The notes under the pieces were generated by a model, which made no database searches, was not told where the DNA came from, and worked only from the letters and a program-made list of their open reading frames with translations. Shown here one piece after another: positions 7,406-9,012 of a stretch of 9,012 nt of DNA (within the stretch, counting starts at the first letter, position 1; every line of letters begins with the position of its first letter). The DNA is taken from contig JAQGKH010000294.1 in the NCBI GenBank assembly GCA_028290225.1, positions 1-9,012 of the forward strand, given 5' to 3'. The translations under genes were made by a program, and so were the position numbers. The stretch is from Devosia sp. Lineage in GTDB: Bacteria; Pseudomonadota; Alphaproteobacteria; Rhizobiales; Devosiaceae.

Positions 7406-7507
7406 TCAGTTGGCCTTGTCAGCCTGCGCCAGGCGCTCCGACACATACCGAAGTTCTGCACGCTCGATTTGTCGCGCAACGTAGCGAGCCAGATCGGCTG
7501 CTGACAT
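7406..7507 (-). pseudogene. Possible microprotein or gene remnant
   Basis: ATG at 7507 opens a 33-codon frame whose product is a charged amphipathic helix (SAADLARYVARQIERAEL, then YVSERLAQADKAN). The amino-acid composition and codon choice resemble real alphaproteobacterial protein rather than a shadow frame. The frame stays open a few codons upstream of the ATG, and the ribosome site is poor (GGAAG about 15 nt away), so it may be the C-terminal end of a broken gene whose 5' part has decayed. No family recognised. Confidence 0.25.
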
Positions 7508-7790
7508 CCATGGGTGGGCGCTTCCAACAGCAAATCACCCCGGACGCGGTCCCCATGCTGGTTAGCACGATGGGCGGTCAGCGTTGGCTTGATCCCCAAT
7601 GAACTCATCACGGAGCTCAGGAAATACGCCTATGGAGGCGAGCCTTGGGCCCCTGCTGATTCAGGTGCAGCCACATTGCGATGGATTGGGTGGGGCCATC
7701 GCGTTCGATGATGATCCGCCGGGAGCTCGGGTGATCGTGGCGGGGCAGATCGGGACCGAGCGTGATCGAACGCCCTGGGGTCGCGACAAG

Positions 7791-7822
7791 CGAACGGGCG
7801 GGGATCGCTCCCCGCCCGTTCG
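7791..7822 (-). terminator. Strong hairpin terminator after the minus-strand operon
   Basis: A perfect 14-bp stem, CGAACGGGCGGGGA (7791-7804) with TCCCCGCCCGTTCG (7809-7822), and a 4-nt loop. It begins 3 nt past the stop codon of the 25-aa gene. The minus-strand sequence after it (CTTGTCGCG) lacks a good U-run, so it may act as an RNA-stabilising 3' end as well as a terminator. Confidence 0.7.
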
Positions 7823-7825
7823 ATC

Positions 7826-7903
7826 TCAGTTAATAAAGAGCACGATGATGATGATCAGCCAGATCGGCACGCCAAGGAGCCAAAGGCCCAGTCCACGCAA
7901 CAT
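7826..7903 (-). CDS. 25-aa hydrophobic membrane microprotein
   Basis: A 25-codon gene that is easily missed. The product begins MLRGLGLWLLG, continues VPIWL and a run of four Ile, and ends VLFIN: essentially one membrane span with a single Arg near the N-terminus, which would orient that end to the cytoplasm. AAAGGAAAC sits about 5-13 nt upstream of the ATG as a ribosome site. It starts 24 nt after the stop of the 297-aa membrane-protein gene and is followed at once by a strong hairpin, so it is the last gene of that operon. Similar tiny proteins are annotated as hypothetical in related genomes (recollection). Function unknown; it may stabilise or modulate the four-span protein upstream. Confidence 0.6.
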   Translation of the reverse strand: MLRGLGLWLLGVPIWLIIIIVLFIN

Positions 7904-7927
7904 GATAGTTTCCTTTCTCGGTGACGC

Positions 7928-8821
7928 TTAGAAGCGGCGGAACACGTCAGCAAATACGCTGTTCTCGTCCCGGTGATTGCCGCCCTTCTGGGCAGCCCAG
8001 AAGGCGCCGATAGCCGAAACCAGCAGCGAGGCGGCCAGCAGGAATGCGCCAAGGATGCCGGTATTGCGCGCCGTGCGAGCGGTCTCCAGTGCGTCCTGGC
8101 GGGCCTGCTCGACATTGGCGATGACCTGGTCGACACGGGCATTGGCTTCTTCGGGCGTGACGCCGGTATTGGCGGCAACGACATTGGCCAGATAAGCGCG
8201 ATCTTCTTCCACCACGGTGCCATCGCCCAAAGCGGCCTGGGCAAAGATCCGGCCGGCTTCGGCGCGCGCCGTTTCGGCATCGGCCGGCTGCTGGGAGCGA
8301 AACAGGGTGTCGATGAAGTAAGCGTTGGGATCAACCGCCTCGGCTGCTCCGCCCGCAACGTTGGACGCCGCTTCGGTCGCGGTCGACAGGGCGGCCCCTG
8401 CGGTATTGATCGCGGCGCCAATGCCGCTCACCGCCAGTGCGGTTCCCAAGACCACGGCGCCCGCCCAGACCAGCAGCCCGTGCGCTCCGTCACGCACATC
8501 GCTCTCGTGCTCGGTGGCATCATGGTAGCGGCGCCGCAGCCGACCGGTGAGGTAACCGCCGGCCATGAAGCTCGAAACCTGGACCCAAAGGAACCAGCTG
8601 GCGGCTACGATGGCGATAAAGATGGGCGAGGCGCCCTCGCGCGCGTTGAAGTCGAGGAAGTTCAGCCCGATGGCGGATCCGAAGCTGATGAACACGACGG
8701 AAATCGCTGAAGCAAGCACGATCCCTGCGATGATAGCGGGCCAGTCCACATAGGAAGACTGGTCGCCGTCAGACGCTATTGCGGCGGTGCGGGTTACACC
8801 CGAAGTTGAATCGATGGTCAT
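7928..8821 (-). CDS. Four-span inner-membrane protein ('PhnA-like' family), function unknown
   Basis: A 297-residue membrane protein. After a short hydrophilic N-terminus there are predicted spans at about 28-55 (beginning VDWPAIIAGIVLAS), 65-93 (ending SSFMAGGYLTGR), 112-140 and 254-277, the last followed by a polar C-terminus. Between spans 3 and 4 lies a soluble region of about 110 residues (145-253) rich in Ala, Glu and Asp and largely helical, with ANARVDQVIANVEQARQDAL like a coiled coil; with four spans it would be on the same side as the loop after span 1. The W-x-A-I-x-A-G start and the AGGYLTGR motif are typical of proteins often labelled 'PhnA-like', a name with no evidence for phosphonate metabolism. 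AAAGG about 10 nt upstream supports ATG 8821. It stands between two microprotein genes (44 and 24 nt away), probably one transcript. Role unknown. Confidence 0.78.
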   Translation of the reverse strand: MTIDSTSGVTRTAAIASDGDQSSYVDWPAIIAGIVLASAISVVFISFGSAIGLNFLDFNAREGASPIFIAIVAASWFLWVQVSSFMAGGYLTGRLRRRYHDATEHESDVRDGAHGLLVWAGAVVLGTALAVSGIGAAINTAGAALSTATEAASNVAGGAAEAVDPNAYFIDTLFRSQQPADAETARAEAGRIFAQAALGDGTVVEEDRAYLANVVAANTGVTPEEANARVDQVIANVEQARQDALETARTARNTGILGAFLLAASLLVSAIGAFWAAQKGGNHRDENSVFADVFRRF

Positions 8822-8865
8822 GATGTGCCTTTCACTGAACGGAACGAGAGAAGCTGCCGCTCCGC

Positions 8866-8940
8866 TCAGCTGAGACCAAGAAAGGACAGGATCGCCAGGA
8901 CGATGACAACGAGACCGACAAGATAGATGATGGAGTTCAT
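8866..8940 (-). CDS. 24-aa single-span membrane microprotein
   Basis: A 24-codon gene whose product starts MNSIIYLVGLVVIVLAIL and ends SFLGLS, i.e. one uncharged membrane span. The same type of microprotein (MNSIIYLVG followed by ILSFLG) recurs in Hyphomicrobiales as a conserved hypothetical (recollection, not searched), which argues that the frame is real. GAGGG about 8-12 nt before the ATG serves as ribosome site. It precedes the four-span membrane-protein gene by 44 nt in the same direction. With the 25-aa gene downstream, the operon encodes two microproteins flanking a large membrane protein. Function unknown. Confidence 0.65.
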   Translation of the reverse strand: MNSIIYLVGLVVIVLAILSFLGLS

Positions 8941-8969
8941 GGTAGGGCCCTCAGGCGTTGACGCAATGA

Positions 8970-9012
8970 TCACTCAACCGTGAGCGCCGCAATTTCGTTC
9001 CGAAGCTGCTCA
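8970..9012 (-). CDS. 3' end of an edge-cut gene
   Basis: Reading leftwards from the right edge, the frame beginning at 9011 gives E-Q-L-R-N-E-I-A-A-L-T-V-E and then TGA at 8972-8970. The heptad-like alternation of charged and hydrophobic residues looks like the end of a helical or coiled-coil protein. It stops 29 nt before the 24-aa gene, so it may be the first gene of the same transcript. Only 13 codons are visible, so the call is tentative; it competes with the promoter-like element at 8976-9001. Confidence 0.4.
   Translation of the reverse strand, partial: EQLRNEIAALTVE
8976..9001 (-). promoter_or_regulatory. Possible EcfG-like promoter for the minus-strand microprotein operon
   Basis: On the minus strand GGAAC (9001-8997) is followed after 17 nt by GGTT (8979-8976), i.e. 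GGAAC-N19-TT, about 36 nt upstream of the ATG at 8940. It agrees with the looser rhizobial EcfG consensus, but it overlaps the possible coding end at 8970-9012 and may be chance. Confidence 0.3.

Larger units (their letters stand above)
7332..7825. other. Gene-poor spacer of about 490 nt between convergent operons
   Basis: No convincing complete gene. On the minus strand two short frames read like protein (7406-7507, and 7617-7829 without a start codon), suggesting decayed coding DNA. A 10-bp palindrome ACTGATCAGT lies at 7401-7410, enclosed by GCCTGGCG (7386-7393) and CGCCAGGC (7427-7434). The plus-strand frames at 7514-7711 and 7599-7931 look random or run across the opposing gene. A short ACGGG/CCCGT repeat (7331-7335 / 7346-7350) is too weak to call a terminator for the dehydrogenase operon. 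Confidence 0.6.

Noticed and set aside
7514..7931. Two plus-strand frames in the spacer, 65 and 110 codons
   Set aside because: The compositions look random. The longer one runs through the strong hairpin and across the opposing 25-aa gene, although AGGAAA precedes an internal ATG at 7632.
7928..8821. Reading the 'PhnA-like' label as phosphonate metabolism
   Set aside because: The protein is a multi-span membrane protein with no zinc-ribbon or hydrolase motif; the label is historical.

Overview
The window is GC-rich, gene-dense bacterial DNA with codon use and protein families typical of an alphaproteobacterium, most likely order Hyphomicrobiales (a Devosia-like genome would fit; this is inference from protein resemblance, no search was run). 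No tRNA, rRNA, CRISPR array or intact mobile element was seen.

Region 1 (1-5004, + strand) is a nucleotide-sugar and glycan-assembly block. It holds a UDP-glucuronate decarboxylase (UDP-xylose synthase) that is cut by the left edge, a UDP-glucose 6-dehydrogenase, a multi-pass membrane family 2 glycosyltransferase, and a second extended-SDR sugar-nucleotide epimerase. Gaps are only 14-32 nt, so this reads as one operon whose promoter lies left of the window. The first two enzymes form a short route UDP-glucose -> UDP-glucuronate -> UDP-xylose. The last SDR may epimerise a sugar nucleotide (UDP-xylose to UDP-arabinose, or dTDP-L-rhamnose to its 4-epimer), and the glycosyltransferase would use one of these donors at the inner membrane.

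Region 2 (5005-7331, + strand) changes theme: a 79-aa DUF2188-like protein, a 270-nt leader, a two-zinc medium-chain alcohol dehydrogenase, and a 179-aa protein with a C-terminal membrane anchor whose gene overlaps the dehydrogenase gene by 11 nt. Both transcription units are preceded by sequences resembling promoters of the alphaproteobacterial general-stress sigma factor EcfG (GGAAC, then TT 18-19 nt later), which suggests stress control.

Region 3 (7332-7825) is about 490 nt without a convincing gene. It carries short minus-strand protein-like frames, palindromes and a strong 14-bp hairpin. Region 4 (7826-9012, - strand) encodes, in transcription order, the last codons of an edge-cut gene, a 24-aa single-span membrane microprotein, a 297-aa four-span membrane protein of the family often labelled 'PhnA-like', and a 25-aa hydrophobic microprotein, ending at the hairpin. 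The two microproteins were found by reading the sequence directly. Region 4 looks like a compact envelope or stress operon.
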